A DNA stretch of 64,000 bases from Nitrospira sp. CR1.1 (GTDB lineage: Bacteria > Nitrospirota > Nitrospiria > Nitrospirales > Nitrospiraceae): assembly GCA_014055465.1 (NCBI GenBank), contig WIAF01000009.1:1-64000 (forward strand). Reading direction: 5' to 3'. Positions 24,373-33,757 of this stretch are shown here, in pieces. The position numbers were made by a program, and so were the translations under genes. The notes beneath the pieces were generated by a model, which searched no databases, had not been told where the DNA came from, and saw only the letters and a list, made by a program, of their open reading frames with translations. How positions within the stretch are numbered: the first letter of the stretch is position 1; each line of letters starts with the position of its first letter.

Positions 24373-26805
24373 CTAGAAAAACCATTGACCGCGGAAAAAG
24401 AACGACCGTGGCATCCCCGCATGGGCGACACCCAGACCGATGCTCCCCTCGCCCTGGTTGATGTAATACTTCTGATCCAACAGATTGATGATGTCGAATC
24501 CCAAGAGAAACTTCTGCCCTTCCCACGGCAATGGAAACACATGGGCAATGGACAGGTTATAGATGGTGTAGGAGGGACTGTGCGTAGAATTGGTCTTCGC
24601 CTCCTCATTTTCGGCGGACCGTAACCCGGACGCGAACAACATCTGGCCGGTCATGGTCGTTCGCTCCAGGAATTTGTAGGTCACCACGGCTGAACTTGTC
24701 AGTGTCTGCATGTGATCACAGAACACTCCGCCCCGGGAATTGATGTCGGCGATTTCCTTGGCCTCCAACAGGAAATGCCCGGACTGCAATCCGTACCCTT
24801 TGCATTGTCCCCAGGCCACGTTGCCTCGCGCGGTCAGATTGTCGGTCAACTGCAACTTCAACGCGCCGTCGATCCCGCGCTGCCAGCCGCGCTCGAACGC
24901 GAAGTAATTCAAGAGCGGGGTTGTCCCGAATTGCCCGGCATCCGACAGGAAGTTGCTGAGCTTGTACCAGCCGGTGAATTGCAGGGTGGCGTAGCGATTC
25001 AACGCATGGTAACTGCCGACTTCGAAATAATGCGCGCGCTCGGCCCGCACCGTATTGTTGGTCACATCCTCCGGCTGCGCCCTGGTCCCAAGCGTGTTCA
25101 GTTTCGCAAATGAAATCGCTTCCAAGTTCGGCGGCGTGAACATCCGGCCATAGAACGCATGGAAGACGTTCGACTGGTCATACTTATAGGTGGCGCCGAG
25201 CCGCGGACTGATCTGGCCTTCGTTCCGCAAATACTGCACGGCATCTCCGCGCAGGCCCAGGTTGAAAGTCCACTTGTCGTTCGGGCTCCACTGATCCTGA
25301 ATCCAAAACTCCTGCCGATACCCGATCTGACGATTGTCGGCGTTGAGACTGAGCAGGTCGCCGGTCGGATTCCCCGCCCCGTCGTCGGCAAAGGTATAGA
25401 GCCGGGTCTTGTTCACCGACTGCGTGCGGTCGATCTGAAACCCAGCTTTGATGAGATGCTCTTTACTGTGCACATAGGTGTAATCGAATCGCAGGCCGGT
25501 CGAGTAGGCATTGCGATCCTGATCGGCGGATGAGAATGGCTCAGCCGGATCGGCCGTATACGCGAGCACATTGAGCGGGTCGGTTTTGAACGTCGCGCGC
25601 GTGTGCCGCATGTACCCGGCGAGGCTGAAGAAGTTGTTGGCGTTGACGTCGTGCCGCCAGACCATGTGGCCGTATTGGTTGTTCTCCTTCTGAAATTCAT
25701 TGATGGCCTGGGAGGCCACCGGCGTAAACCCCGGCCGCCCCGCTTGCAGGAGCGGCAACATCTGTCCGCTTGGATCCAGTTCGAGACCCGGCGTCGTGGG
25801 AATCTGATACTTCGCGACGGAGTTCAGAAACAACCAGGTGAAGTTGTTCTTATTGTCGTGCTGGTAGTCGCCGCGGATAAAGGTCTGGTTTCGCTCGCTC
25901 TGACCGTGGAACACGGAATGGCCCAGCGTCGGCGGCTCGATCCCGCGGTTCGTCGCCGTATGGCTGTTCAAAATATAGAATCGGAACTTTTCACCGACCG
26001 TGCCGCCATATTCGAATGACGGATTGAGCGTCCCATTCGAGCCCCCCATCATCTGCACCGACCCGAATGCCGGTTTGGTCCCGCTTTTGGTGGTAATGTC
26101 CAACACCGCCGCCGCCTTGTTGCCGTACTGCGCCTCCATCCCGCCTAGAATGACATCGGCTCGATCCCAGGCACGGGGGCTGATGACATCGGAGAAGGTC
26201 GACGAGACGGTGTCCGGAATCGGCACACCATCGATGCGCAGCTGCAGATTCGCGTGGTCCTGCCGGATATGCACCTGTTTGAGCGAACCGTAGACCGCGC
26301 TCGGAATCGTCAGCAGCACATCCTGGAGATCGGTATTGTTGCCTCGCGGCAAGGCTTCGATCTCTTTCCGGCTGAGCGCATAGGTCTCGCTCGAGGCCTT
26401 GTACTGAATCGGCGCCAGCGGCGAGACCACCTCAAGCGAGATCTCAGTGGTCTTCGCCAGCGTCAGCGTGACCGGTCCGACAGGCTCCGTCCCACGTTTC
26501 AGGATGAGATATTCGCTCCGATAGATATCCAGCCGGGCGCTTACGGAATAGGTGCCCTGGGATGGCAGCTCCACCGTAAACTCTCCCGCATCATTGGCCA
26601 CCGCCGTCACGACGACAGTCCCCTCCTGATCCTTCACCTCGACAGAAGCCTGGGCCACGCGCCGGAGATCCTGGTTCTGCACGATACCAACCAGAGTCCG
26701 ACCGACGTCCACCGTCGGCTGTTGGGCGTGCGCGGACAGGCCGACGACCGCTCCCAGCCAGCATCCTAGACATAACACCGTGGAGATTCTAAACGACCAC
26801 ATCAT
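24373..26805 (-). CDS. TonB-dependent outer-membrane receptor
   Basis: This protein has about 810 residues from the chosen start. The ATG at 26805 follows GAGGGAG by a few bases and opens a good signal peptide (MMWSFRISTVLCLGCW, then SAHAQQ); the frame extends upstream through another gene. After the signal comes a carboxypeptidase-regulatory-like domain (GRTLVGIVQNQDLRRVAQASVEVKDQ). The plug follows (IEALPRGNNTDLQDVLLTIP, LQLRIDGVPIPD, GMEAQYGNKAAAVLDITTKSG) and then a long beta barrel ending in aromatic FFFRGQWFF. It imports a scarce ligand, probably a metal complex given the His-rich protein upstream. The ligand itself cannot be read. Confidence 0.93.
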   Translation of the reverse strand: MMWSFRISTVLCLGCWLGAVVGLSAHAQQPTVDVGRTLVGIVQNQDLRRVAQASVEVKDQEGTVVVTAVANDAGEFTVELPSQGTYSVSARLDIYRSEYLILKRGTEPVGPVTLTLAKTTEISLEVVSPLAPIQYKASSETYALSRKEIEALPRGNNTDLQDVLLTIPSAVYGSLKQVHIRQDHANLQLRIDGVPIPDTVSSTFSDVISPRAWDRADVILGGMEAQYGNKAAAVLDITTKSGTKPAFGSVQMMGGSNGTLNPSFEYGGTVGEKFRFYILNSHTATNRGIEPPTLGHSVFHGQSERNQTFIRGDYQHDNKNNFTWLFLNSVAKYQIPTTPGLELDPSGQMLPLLQAGRPGFTPVASQAINEFQKENNQYGHMVWRHDVNANNFFSLAGYMRHTRATFKTDPLNVLAYTADPAEPFSSADQDRNAYSTGLRFDYTYVHSKEHLIKAGFQIDRTQSVNKTRLYTFADDGAGNPTGDLLSLNADNRQIGYRQEFWIQDQWSPNDKWTFNLGLRGDAVQYLRNEGQISPRLGATYKYDQSNVFHAFYGRMFTPPNLEAISFAKLNTLGTRAQPEDVTNNTVRAERAHYFEVGSYHALNRYATLQFTGWYKLSNFLSDAGQFGTTPLLNYFAFERGWQRGIDGALKLQLTDNLTARGNVAWGQCKGYGLQSGHFLLEAKEIADINSRGGVFCDHMQTLTSSAVVTYKFLERTTMTGQMLFASGLRSAENEEAKTNSTHSPSYTIYNLSIAHVFPLPWEGQKFLLGFDIINLLDQKYYINQGEGSIGLGVAHAGMPRSFFFRGQWFF

Positions 26806-26903
26806 AGCTCCCTCACGAATATTCCCCGCCTGCGCGAAACCAGGGACAGAGCCCCGGTTGCTTGACGCAGGACGACCACTGATCCACAGATGGCGGCGCG
26901 GAA

Positions 26904-27224
26904 TTATCGTTGAGGAGGTGCGCGAGAGGCGCGGGATGCAGGAAGCGACTGAGAGACAAGGACAGGGGCCGGCACGGGATGCGGCGGCCCATGGGCGAGG
27001 AATGCACAAGAGGCCGGCGCGTCGCCGGCGAGGGAATGGCCCGTGTGATATTGCACCCACTGGCACAGGTCGGTATCGGAGTGTTCATGCCCGTCGTGGT
27101 CCGCCGCCGCCAGCTCGTGATGAATCTCCAAGGCTGCGGCGAATGGCGCCATCGCGAGCAACATGCAGGCGAGCACGAGCGCGACGACCGGACTGGATTT
27201 TTTCTGGGCGAAATGACGAAACAT
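26904..27224 (-). CDS. Small His-rich secreted protein (DUF2946-like)
   Basis: This protein has 106 residues. A signal peptide or anchor (SSPVVALVLACMLLAMAPFAAA) is followed by a His-rich segment (EIHHELAAADHDGHEHSD), a Cys (DLCQWVQYH) and a second Cys near the His of SCAFLAHGPPH. This looks like the small periplasmic metal-handling proteins that precede TonB-dependent receptors. It is transcribed just ahead of the receptor, with a 98-base gap. The ATG at 27224 is chosen because upstream codons do not form a signal peptide. The link to copper or another transition metal is inference. Confidence 0.6.
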   Translation of the reverse strand: MFRHFAQKKSSPVVALVLACMLLAMAPFAAALEIHHELAAADHDGHEHSDTDLCQWVQYHTGHSLAGDAPASCAFLAHGPPHPVPAPVLVSQSLPASRASRAPPQR

Positions 27225-27395
27225 ACGTCCTGACCGAGCTCTGCGTGAGGCGAGAGTTGTACCAAGGGCACGCGTTGAATGCAAGCCGATCCCCCGACAA
27301 CCCTCCACACTGGACTTTATCCTACAGAATTCGATATCTTAGCTGGAAATCTTGAATAGACGCACGAACTAGCCAGACCTTTCAAAGGGACCACC
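27225..27395. promoter_or_regulatory. Divergent intergenic region
   Basis: 171 bases separate the His-rich protein and DAHP synthase genes. The half nearest the synthase is AT-richer (GAATTCGATATCTTAGC) and is the likely promoter side. No metal-regulator box could be assigned with confidence. Confidence 0.35.
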
Positions 27396-28454
27396 ATGAC
27401 CAGGCCGATCGATAACCAACATGTCATAGAGATTAGACCGCTCCCCGCTCCCCGCGAGGTAAAGACGCAACTCCCCATCAGCGATGAGGTCTCCGAGCTG
27501 GTCTTCCAGACGCGGCAGGCAATCCGGAACATCCTGCACGGCCGTGATATGGACCGTCTCATCGTGATCGTCGGCCCCTGCTCGATTCATGATCCCGATG
27601 CCGCCTACGAGTATGCCGACCGCCTGAAGCCTGTCGCTGATGCCGTTCGGGACAAACTGCTGATCGTAATGCGCACCTATTTCGAGAAACCCCGAACCAC
27701 GGTGGGCTGGAAGGGCCTGATCAATGACCCTCACCTGGACGGCACCTGCGACATCGCTCAGGGCATTCAGCTGGCCAGGACCATTCTGCTGAACATCAAC
27801 GGCAAGGGCCTGCCCTGCGCCACCGAACTGCTTGATCCCGTTACGCCGCAATACATCGCCGATCTCCTGAGCTGGACTGCCATCGGGGCCAGAACGACAG
27901 AAAGTCAGATTCATCGCGAAATGGCCAGCGGCCTCTCAATGCCGGTTGGCTTCAAAAACGGCACGGATGGAAGCCTGCAGGTCGCTATCAACGCCATGAT
28001 CACCAGCCGGAGCCCCCACCATTTTGTCGGCGTGAACGCCGACGGCATCACCTCGATCATCAAGACCACCGGCAACCCCGATCACCACATCGTGTTGCGC
28101 GGCGGCGGCGGACGCACCAACTACAGCGTGGAGGACATCGCCCGCGCGGAAGCCGCCGTGGCCAGCGAAGGCTTGGCCCGCGGCGTGATGGTGGACTGTT
28201 CGCACGACAACTCCGGCAAGAACCATCAACGCCAGGTTCAAGTGGCCAGCGACGTCCTGAAACAATTTCAACAGGGCCGGCGCTCGATCATGGGGTTCAT
28301 GTTGGAAAGTCACCTCCAAGGGGGCCGTCAGAGCTGGGACCCGAACAAGGCGTTGACCTACGGCATGTCCATTACCGATTCCTGCCTGGGCTGGAACGAC
28401 ACCGAAGCCTTACTCTACGGCATGGCGGACGCGCTCGCGGCCAGGACGGTGTAG
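27396..28454 (+). CDS. aroG: 3-deoxy-7-phosphoheptulonate synthase (class I)
   Basis: This enzyme condenses phosphoenolpyruvate with erythrose 4-phosphate, the first step of the shikimate pathway, in the cytoplasm. It has 352 residues, the usual length of the AroG/F/H type. Visible motifs are the PEP-binding VGPCSIHDP, MRTYFEKPRTTVGWKGLINDP, the KNGTDGSLQVAINAM block, and the metal and substrate loop (DCSHDNSGKNHQRQ). The N-terminal 45 residues match the region that binds the aromatic amino-acid inhibitor in this class; which amino acid inhibits it cannot be told. The start has an AAAGGG sequence upstream. Confidence 0.96.
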   Translation: MTRPIDNQHVIEIRPLPAPREVKTQLPISDEVSELVFQTRQAIRNILHGRDMDRLIVIVGPCSIHDPDAAYEYADRLKPVADAVRDKLLIVMRTYFEKPRTTVGWKGLINDPHLDGTCDIAQGIQLARTILLNINGKGLPCATELLDPVTPQYIADLLSWTAIGARTTESQIHREMASGLSMPVGFKNGTDGSLQVAINAMITSRSPHHFVGVNADGITSIIKTTGNPDHHIVLRGGGGRTNYSVEDIARAEAAVASEGLARGVMVDCSHDNSGKNHQRQVQVASDVLKQFQQGRRSIMGFMLESHLQGGRQSWDPNKALTYGMSITDSCLGWNDTEALLYGMADALAARTV

Positions 28455-28515
28455 GCGCTGCACCGTCCCGCCGTTTCGGGTCTCGCCCTGACAGTCCGAT
28501 ATTGGAATCCACACC

Positions 28516-29295
28516 ATGCTGATCGATACCCATACGCATCTCGACGATGCGCGCTACAATTCCGACCGCGACGCCATGATCGCCAGGGCGCGGGAAGCCG
28601 GCGTGGAGACGATGATCACGATCGGCTGTGACCTCGCGACAAGCCGATCAGCGGTCGCCCTCGCTGCCCACTACCCGTTCGTCTACGCCTCGATCGGCGT
28701 CCATCCGCACGAAGTGAAACACATCACGGACAGTTGGTATGACGACCTCCGGCAGTTGGCCCGGCACAATAAGGTCGTGGCCTACGGCGAGATCGGCCTT
28801 GACTACCACTACAACCACTCCAATCCAGAGGAGCAACGCCTCCGGTTTCGCGAACAGCTTCAATTGGCTCGTGAACTGAAACTCCCCGTGATCATCCATA
28901 CCCGGGAGGCGCAGGACGATACCATACGCATTCTGAAAGAAGAGCGGGCTTCAGAAATCGGCGGAGTCTTTCACTGTTTTTCGGGGGATGCCTGGCTGGC
29001 GAAGGATGCGCTGGAGTTGGGGTTCTACCTGTCGTTTTCGGGCATTCTGACATTTCAGAATGCGACCATGTTGCGCGAGATCGCCAAGACGGTGCCGGCC
29101 GACCGGCTGCTCATCGAAACCGATTGCCCGTACCTCACGCCGATTCCTCATCGCGGCAAACGCAACGAACCCGCCTATGTGAAACATGTCGCCGAGATGC
29201 TGGCCACGCTCGCAGCCAACGGCGCCGCCATGACTGCGAATGACATCGGCCGGCTTACCAGCGACAACGCGCGCCGTCTGTTCAAAATTCCTTGA
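28516..29295 (+). CDS. tatD: TatD-family metal-dependent hydrolase
   Basis: This TIM-barrel enzyme has 259 residues, full length. Metal ligands are visible in MLIDTHTHLDD, GEIGLDYHY, PVIIHTREA, GVFHCFSGD and IETDCPYLTP. TatD proteins are 3'-to-5' exonucleases that act on DNA and RNA ends and are linked to DNA repair and apoptosis-like DNA turnover. It lies 61 bases after DAHP synthase on the same strand. Its 3' end overlaps the convergent NYN gene by 14 bases. Confidence 0.95.
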   Translation: MLIDTHTHLDDARYNSDRDAMIARAREAGVETMITIGCDLATSRSAVALAAHYPFVYASIGVHPHEVKHITDSWYDDLRQLARHNKVVAYGEIGLDYHYNHSNPEEQRLRFREQLQLARELKLPVIIHTREAQDDTIRILKEERASEIGGVFHCFSGDAWLAKDALELGFYLSFSGILTFQNATMLREIAKTVPADRLLIETDCPYLTPIPHRGKRNEPAYVKHVAEMLATLAANGAAMTANDIGRLTSDNARRLFKIP

Positions 29296-29815
29296 GTTGC
29301 TGGTTTCGTTTGCGCTGGGACTTGGGCAGCTTGCGGGGATTGCCGCCTTTCTCCTTTGATCGTTTCACCACCTCGGCCTCGCCCCGGTCCAATTCTTTGA
29401 ATGCCGGAGCAGCCGCCCGCGACGGCCGGTCGTAGAGTTTGGCGCGAAACTCGGGCGATCCAATAACGAACGCTCCAGCGGCCCTTGCTGCGTTGGCCAC
29501 TTCATGGTCCGAGGACACCACCGCGCAATCCCTGCCATACAAGCTCGCGAGCCGTTGAATCACCTGATCGGCGCGCTCGCCCCGCTTGGAATACACGACC
29601 TCGACGCCCGACTGGAACTCACGCTGCTCCGCGCCCAGCCCGCCCTGCCAGCCGTCGAAGACCACGGTGACCGCATGTCCTTTGCGATGACGATATGCAG
29701 CCAACGTCTGAAGAAGTCCTTCGCGCGCCGCCTCGAGGCGGCCGAAACCGGACGGCCCTGCCATACCTGGGCTTCCCAGAAGGTTATATCCGTCGACAAG
29801 AAGATGTGTCGCCAT
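29282..29815 (-). CDS. NYN-domain ribonuclease-like protein (YacP/Rae1 family)
   Basis: This is a PIN-like fold protein of 177 residues. It begins MATHLLVDGYNLLGSPGM, the first acidic strand of the NYN domain, and continues with VTVVFDGWQGG, VYSKRGERADQVIQRLA and CAVVSSDHEVANAARAAGA, each with the acidic residues expected for metal binding. The relative YacP/Rae1 of Bacillus cleaves mRNA in the ribosomal A site. The C-terminal 25 residues are strongly basic (KRSKEKGGNPRKLPKSQRKR), perhaps for RNA binding. It is divergent from the amidase gene. Confidence 0.88.
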   Translation of the reverse strand: MATHLLVDGYNLLGSPGMAGPSGFGRLEAAREGLLQTLAAYRHRKGHAVTVVFDGWQGGLGAEQREFQSGVEVVYSKRGERADQVIQRLASLYGRDCAVVSSDHEVANAARAAGAFVIGSPEFRAKLYDRPSRAAAPAFKELDRGEAEVVKRSKEKGGNPRKLPKSQRKRNQQLKEF

Positions 29816-29920
29816 CTACAATGACCCGGTTTCAGCGCTTTTGTTGACAATACCATAAACATCTGAGAAAAGGCCTAGATGGTACCTTGCCGAACAGAGT
29901 TCCGCCTCGAACCCCGGGTG

Positions 29921-31237
29921 ATGGTGTTGCTCCGATCCTGCCTCATCCTGACTCTCGCCTGGTTCCTGGCTGGGCCGGCCCCTCTGTCGAGCGCGGAAAT
30001 GCCATCGGAGCCGGCCTGGCCGCAGAGTCCCCCGATGTCCGGGGACGCGGCGCCCCCTCACTTTCTACTCATCAAAAAAGACTCCGCCGGCTCTTCGCGG
30101 TATCCGATCATCGTCCGCGACCTGCGCACCTGGTCCACTCCCGAGGGCACCCGGTTGGTGCTCGACCTGAATCGCAAGGCGTCCTTCACCGAAACTCATG
30201 CGCGAAATCCTGATCGGGTCGTCATAGAAATTTCGAATACGATTCTGGGAAAGTCCTCCCGTCAGCGTGTCTCCGGCGGCACGATTCCCCAGTCGTTTCA
30301 CATTACGCAAAGTCGCCCGCGAGTCGTGACCATTACCCTAGCGCGCGCTCAAGGGTCGAAGTATACGGTCTTCTCCCTGGACAACCCGGACCGTCTCGTC
30401 ATCGACATCTCTCACAAGGCGAAGGATCAAGTCCGGCAGATCGGTGAAACTTCAACTACCTCGCCGTCGGCCCCTGCTGTGGCGCTCCCGACTCCCCCGA
30501 CGATTCCAAGCCCCACAGTGACGGAGCCAGTTCGCCCGACAGCCCCAAAACCGGCCAGTCACATCCAGACGATCGTGATCGATCCCGGGCATGGGGGCAA
30601 AGACCCCGGCACCATTGGGCAACATGGGACGACGGAAAAGGATGTCACCTTAAAAGTCGGACTGCTGTTGAAGGATCTGCTCAGTTCCCTGCCCAATACC
30701 CGCGTGCTCATGACCCGGGAGCGGGATGCCTTCATCGAATTGGAGGACCGGGCCAAGTTTGCCAACGGCAAGGATGCCGATCTGTTCGTGTCCATACACG
30801 TCAACTCGCATCCACACAAAGGGGTTCGCGGCCTGGAGATTTACCATTTCGGGGAAGCGAAAGATCAGCGTGCGCTGGAGGTGGCCGCGCGGGAAAACGG
30901 CACCCCGCTGAACAGTACCGGCCTCGGAGTTGAGTATATCCTCGCAGATCTCCTGACAACCAAAAAAATCGAGCATTCACAAGAACTGGCCTGGACCGCC
31001 AAGCAGGCCATGGTGACCAATCTCAATGGACGGTATAGCACCATCGATCATGGCGTGAAGACGGCGCCCTTTTATGTCCTTCGGTTCACCACCATGCCCA
31101 GCATTCTCGCTGAAATTGCCTTCATGTCGAATCCGGCGGAAGAGGAACAGATGCGGACGCAGCCGTTCCTGGCGCATATTGCGGAATCGATCTTCGAAGG
31201 AGTCAAAACCTATCTCCGTACCAACCCTGCCCGATGA
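29921..31237 (+). CDS. amiC: N-acetylmuramoyl-L-alanine amidase, AmiC type
   Basis: This enzyme cleaves the peptide stem from MurNAc in peptidoglycan, mainly at division septa. It has about 438 residues from the ATG at 29921, which starts a signal peptide (MVLLRSCLILTLAWFLAG). An AMIN targeting domain (roughly 45-150, TRLVLDLNRKASF and NPDRLVIDISHKAKD) is followed by a Pro/Thr-rich linker and an Amidase_3 domain. The zinc ligands are His in VIDPGHGGKDPG, Glu in TTEKDVTLKVG and His in FVSIHVNSH, and the catalytic Glu is in LAEIAFMSNP. An earlier ATG at 29879 would bury the signal. Confidence 0.95.
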   Translation: MVLLRSCLILTLAWFLAGPAPLSSAEMPSEPAWPQSPPMSGDAAPPHFLLIKKDSAGSSRYPIIVRDLRTWSTPEGTRLVLDLNRKASFTETHARNPDRVVIEISNTILGKSSRQRVSGGTIPQSFHITQSRPRVVTITLARAQGSKYTVFSLDNPDRLVIDISHKAKDQVRQIGETSTTSPSAPAVALPTPPTIPSPTVTEPVRPTAPKPASHIQTIVIDPGHGGKDPGTIGQHGTTEKDVTLKVGLLLKDLLSSLPNTRVLMTRERDAFIELEDRAKFANGKDADLFVSIHVNSHPHKGVRGLEIYHFGEAKDQRALEVAARENGTPLNSTGLGVEYILADLLTTKKIEHSQELAWTAKQAMVTNLNGRYSTIDHGVKTAPFYVLRFTTMPSILAEIAFMSNPAEEEQMRTQPFLAHIAESIFEGVKTYLRTNPAR

Positions 31238-31284
31238 CAGCCGCCTCCCCGTTAGGCTAGAGTTCTGCTTTTCGCCTTGACCCT

Positions 31285-32046
31285 ATGACTACGTTCAAGC
31301 TCGTCCTCGAGTACGACGGCACGCACTACTCAGGCTGGCAACGCCAACTCAATGCGACGACCGTCCAGGCCGCCGTGGAAGATGCGCTTGCGGCGGTTGC
31401 CCAGACGCGGATCCCGATTGTCGGAGCCGGTCGCACGGATGCCGGTGTGCATGCCCTCGGGCAGGTCGCGAGCTTCAGAACCGATCGCGGCCTTTCTCCG
31501 CGAGAATGGCTCCGCGCGTTGAATGCCCATCTCCCCTCCGACATCAGCGCGCTGTCGGTTGACGAAGTTCCGGATTGTTTTCACGCGCGATATTCCGCCA
31601 CCGGCAAGCTCTATGAGTACCATATCCTGAATCGATCGGAACGGGCGGCCCTGCTTCGAGAACGAGCCTGGACGGTATACCAACCTCTCGACGTCGCAGC
31701 GATGACCGAAGCCGCTGCTTCCCTGCTCGGTTCACACGATTTTTCCTCGTTTGAAACCGCGCCGACCGACAATACAAATCCGCACTGTCGATTGCAGCAG
31801 TCGGAGCTCCGCCGCCAGGGCGTCCTGATTGTGCTGTCGTTCTACGCCGACCGGTTTCTCAAACAAATGGTCCGTACGCTCGTCGGAACGCTCGTGGAGG
31901 TGGGTCGGGGAAAAAGAACAGCCTCGGATATAGAAAGCATCCTCACCGCCCGTTCACGCCCCGCAGCGGGCAGAACAGCGCCGGCTCATGGGTTGTATCT
32001 CGTGCGGGTCGACTATGATGAACGCCCAATACCTTCTGCCACTTAA
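31285..32046 (+). CDS. truA: tRNA pseudouridine synthase A
   Basis: This enzyme converts U38-U40 in the anticodon arm of many tRNAs to pseudouridine. It has 253 residues, the usual length. Motifs include LEYDGTHYSGWQRQ at the start, the catalytic Asp in GAGRTDAGVHALGQVA, YEYHILNRS and the C-terminal FLKQMVRTLVGTLVEVGRGK. It follows the amidase by 47 bases on the same strand. Confidence 0.96.
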   Translation: MTTFKLVLEYDGTHYSGWQRQLNATTVQAAVEDALAAVAQTRIPIVGAGRTDAGVHALGQVASFRTDRGLSPREWLRALNAHLPSDISALSVDEVPDCFHARYSATGKLYEYHILNRSERAALLRERAWTVYQPLDVAAMTEAAASLLGSHDFSSFETAPTDNTNPHCRLQQSELRRQGVLIVLSFYADRFLKQMVRTLVGTLVEVGRGKRTASDIESILTARSRPAAGRTAPAHGLYLVRVDYDERPIPSAT

Positions 32047-32126
32047 GTGACTTCCCGGTGAGACAGAATCGGCTATTTTTGTTATAGTTCCGCCGACACC
32101 GCCCTTCACCTTAACAGGAGACTTCC

Positions 32127-32444
32127 ATGAAACATCTCTGCGCAGTGTTGTCCTCGCTCGTGTTGGCCGCCGTACTCATCACCCCGCAGCTCAGCCACGC
32201 GGGAGCCCAACAGAACAAAATGAAGACCTGCAACGCCGATGCAGACGCCAAGGGCTTCAGCGGAGAAGGCAAAGGCGACCAGCGCAAGGCGTTCATGAAA
32301 GAGTGTCTCTCCGCCAAGCCTGCAAAGGCTGCGGCCGGTGCGTCTCAGCAGAACAAGATGACGACCTGTAATAAGGATGCCAAGGCAAAAAATCTGGCGG
32401 GCGAGGAGCGAAAGAAGTTTATGAAGGAATGCCTGTCCAACTAG
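32127..32444 (+). CDS. PsiF-repeat small periplasmic protein
   Basis: This protein has 105 residues. A signal peptide (KHLCAVLSSLVLAAVLITP, cut near SHA-G) is followed by two copies of a PsiF-type repeat: QQNKMKTCNADADAKGF to FMKECLSA, and QQNKMTTCNKDAKAKNL to FMKECLSN. Each repeat holds two Cys residues that could form a disulfide. E. coli PsiF is induced by phosphate starvation; its function is unknown. An AACAGGAG sequence lies upstream of the start, and a strong hairpin terminator follows. Confidence 0.88.
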   Translation: MKHLCAVLSSLVLAAVLITPQLSHAGAQQNKMKTCNADADAKGFSGEGKGDQRKAFMKECLSAKPAKAAAGASQQNKMTTCNKDAKAKNLAGEERKKFMKECLSN

Positions 32445-32453
32445 GCCCAGCAA

Positions 32454-32490
32454 CCCCGGCACGGCGGAAGACTGTGCCGGGGATCAGTTT
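32454..32490 (+). terminator. Intrinsic terminator after the PsiF-like gene
   Basis: A nine-base perfect stem (CCCCGGCAC with GTGCCGGGG) and an 11-base loop is followed by ATCAGTTTT. It lies 10 bases past the stop codon. Confidence 0.8.
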
Positions 32491-32582
32491 TCACCGCGTC
32501 CACGACGCCTGTGCGGTGCCTTCGGCGCGACGATGTACCTCGAGTCGGGAAAGAAACGATGGCAGATTGGAATTCGTGCAGG

Positions 32583-33233
32583 CTAGCGGCGCGTATCCGT
32601 GTCAGGGTTTTCGAGTTTTTTTCGTAGCTCGATCAGTTCCATCTCCAGCGCGGCGAAACGATCGGCCATAGGATCAGGCATATTCGTGTGATCCATCGTG
32701 GCATCGGGAAGCCGCTCGCCTTGCGATTTGATGATCCTGGCCGGCACACCGATCACGGTCGAATTCGGAGGAACCGATTTGACCACGACGGAGTTCGCGC
32801 CGATTTTCACATTGTCGCCGATGGTGATTCCACCGAGAATTTTTGCCCCCGCCCCGACCACCACGTGATTCCCCAACGTGGGGTGGCGCTTGCCGCGCTC
32901 TTTGCCCGTGCCGCCGAGAGTCACGCCCTGAAACAGCGTGACATGGTCTCCGACTTCGGCGGTTTCGCCGATCACCACACCCATGCCATGGTCGATAAAA
33001 AAAGAAGCGCCGATCTTTGCGGACGGATGAATCTCGATTCCGGTCAGCCATCGCGCCAGTTGGGAAATCGCTCTCGGGAAAAACGGCACCTGGCGTTCTT
33101 TCAGCCAATGCGCGAGCCGGTAGGCCAGCAAGGCGTGAAATCCGGCATACGTCAAAATCACTTCGAGCCTGCTGGTGGCGGCAGGATCCCGGTCGAAAAT
33201 CGCCTGGAGGTCTTGAGAAATCTCCTTCAACAT
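32583..33233 (-). CDS. cysE: Serine O-acetyltransferase
   Basis: This enzyme makes O-acetylserine from serine and acetyl-CoA, the first step of cysteine synthesis. It has 216 residues, the short (EpsC-like) form that lacks the long N-terminal helical domain of E. coli CysE. A left-handed beta-helix is clear from hexapeptide repeats ([31 protein letters not shown] is the family core, with catalytic Asp-His). The substrate loop [18 protein letters not shown] and [21 protein letters not shown] follow. It lies 38 bases after ispF, likely in one operon with ispD and ispF. Confidence 0.95.
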   Translation of the reverse strand: MLKEISQDLQAIFDRDPAATSRLEVILTYAGFHALLAYRLAHWLKERQVPFFPRAISQLARWLTGIEIHPSAKIGASFFIDHGMGVVIGETAEVGDHVTLFQGVTLGGTGKERGKRHPTLGNHVVVGAGAKILGGITIGDNVKIGANSVVVKSVPPNSTVIGVPARIIKSQGERLPDATMDHTNMPDPMADRFAALEMELIELRKKLENPDTDTRR

Positions 33234-33271
33234 AGCTGGAACAGGCTCACGCGTGTAATCGGCCCGGCATG

Positions 33272-33757
33272 TCAGTCGCGCTCGATCAGACAGACGGCTT
33301 GCGCAGCGACCGCTTCTTCGCGTCCCACCGCATCCAAGCCTTCACCGCTCTTCACTTTCACGTTCACCAGTTCGGGGTCGACTTGCAGCACCCCGGCGAT
33401 CGTCTTCTGCATGGCAGCCAAATGCGGACTCAACCGGGGCGCCTGGGCAATGATGGTGCTATCGACATTCGCAAGACGGTATCCCTTCGCGCGCAGTTTG
33501 CCGACGACATCTTCGAGCAACTTGAGGCTGGAGATATTTTTGAACCGCTGGTCAGAACTCGGATAGTGGCGGCCAAGATCTCCTTCCCCCATCGCCCCCA
33601 GCAGCGCATCGCAGATGGCATGCACTAACGCATCGGAATCGGAATGCCCTTGCAGCCCCTTGTGATGCGGAATTTCGAGTCCGCCGAGAATCAATTTTCG
33701 TCCGGCTACCAAGGGATGAATATCCCACCCGCACCCCACGCGTACACCCGTCGTCAT
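33272..33757 (-). CDS. ispF: 2-C-methyl-D-erythritol 2,4-cyclodiphosphate synthase
   Basis: This is the fifth step of the non-mevalonate isoprenoid pathway. It has 161 residues, the usual length. The zinc ligands are in [11 protein letters not shown] and the [18 protein letters not shown] block, and the [23 protein letters not shown] and [17 protein letters not shown] motifs are all present. The start overlaps the ispD stop by four bases (ATGA), indicating translational coupling. The trimer uses zinc and a divalent metal. Confidence 0.97.
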   Translation of the reverse strand: MTTGVRVGCGWDIHPLVAGRKLILGGLEIPHHKGLQGHSDSDALVHAICDALLGAMGEGDLGRHYPSSDQRFKNISSLKLLEDVVGKLRAKGYRLANVDSTIIAQAPRLSPHLAAMQKTIAGVLQVDPELVNVKVKSGEGLDAVGREEAVAAQAVCLIERD

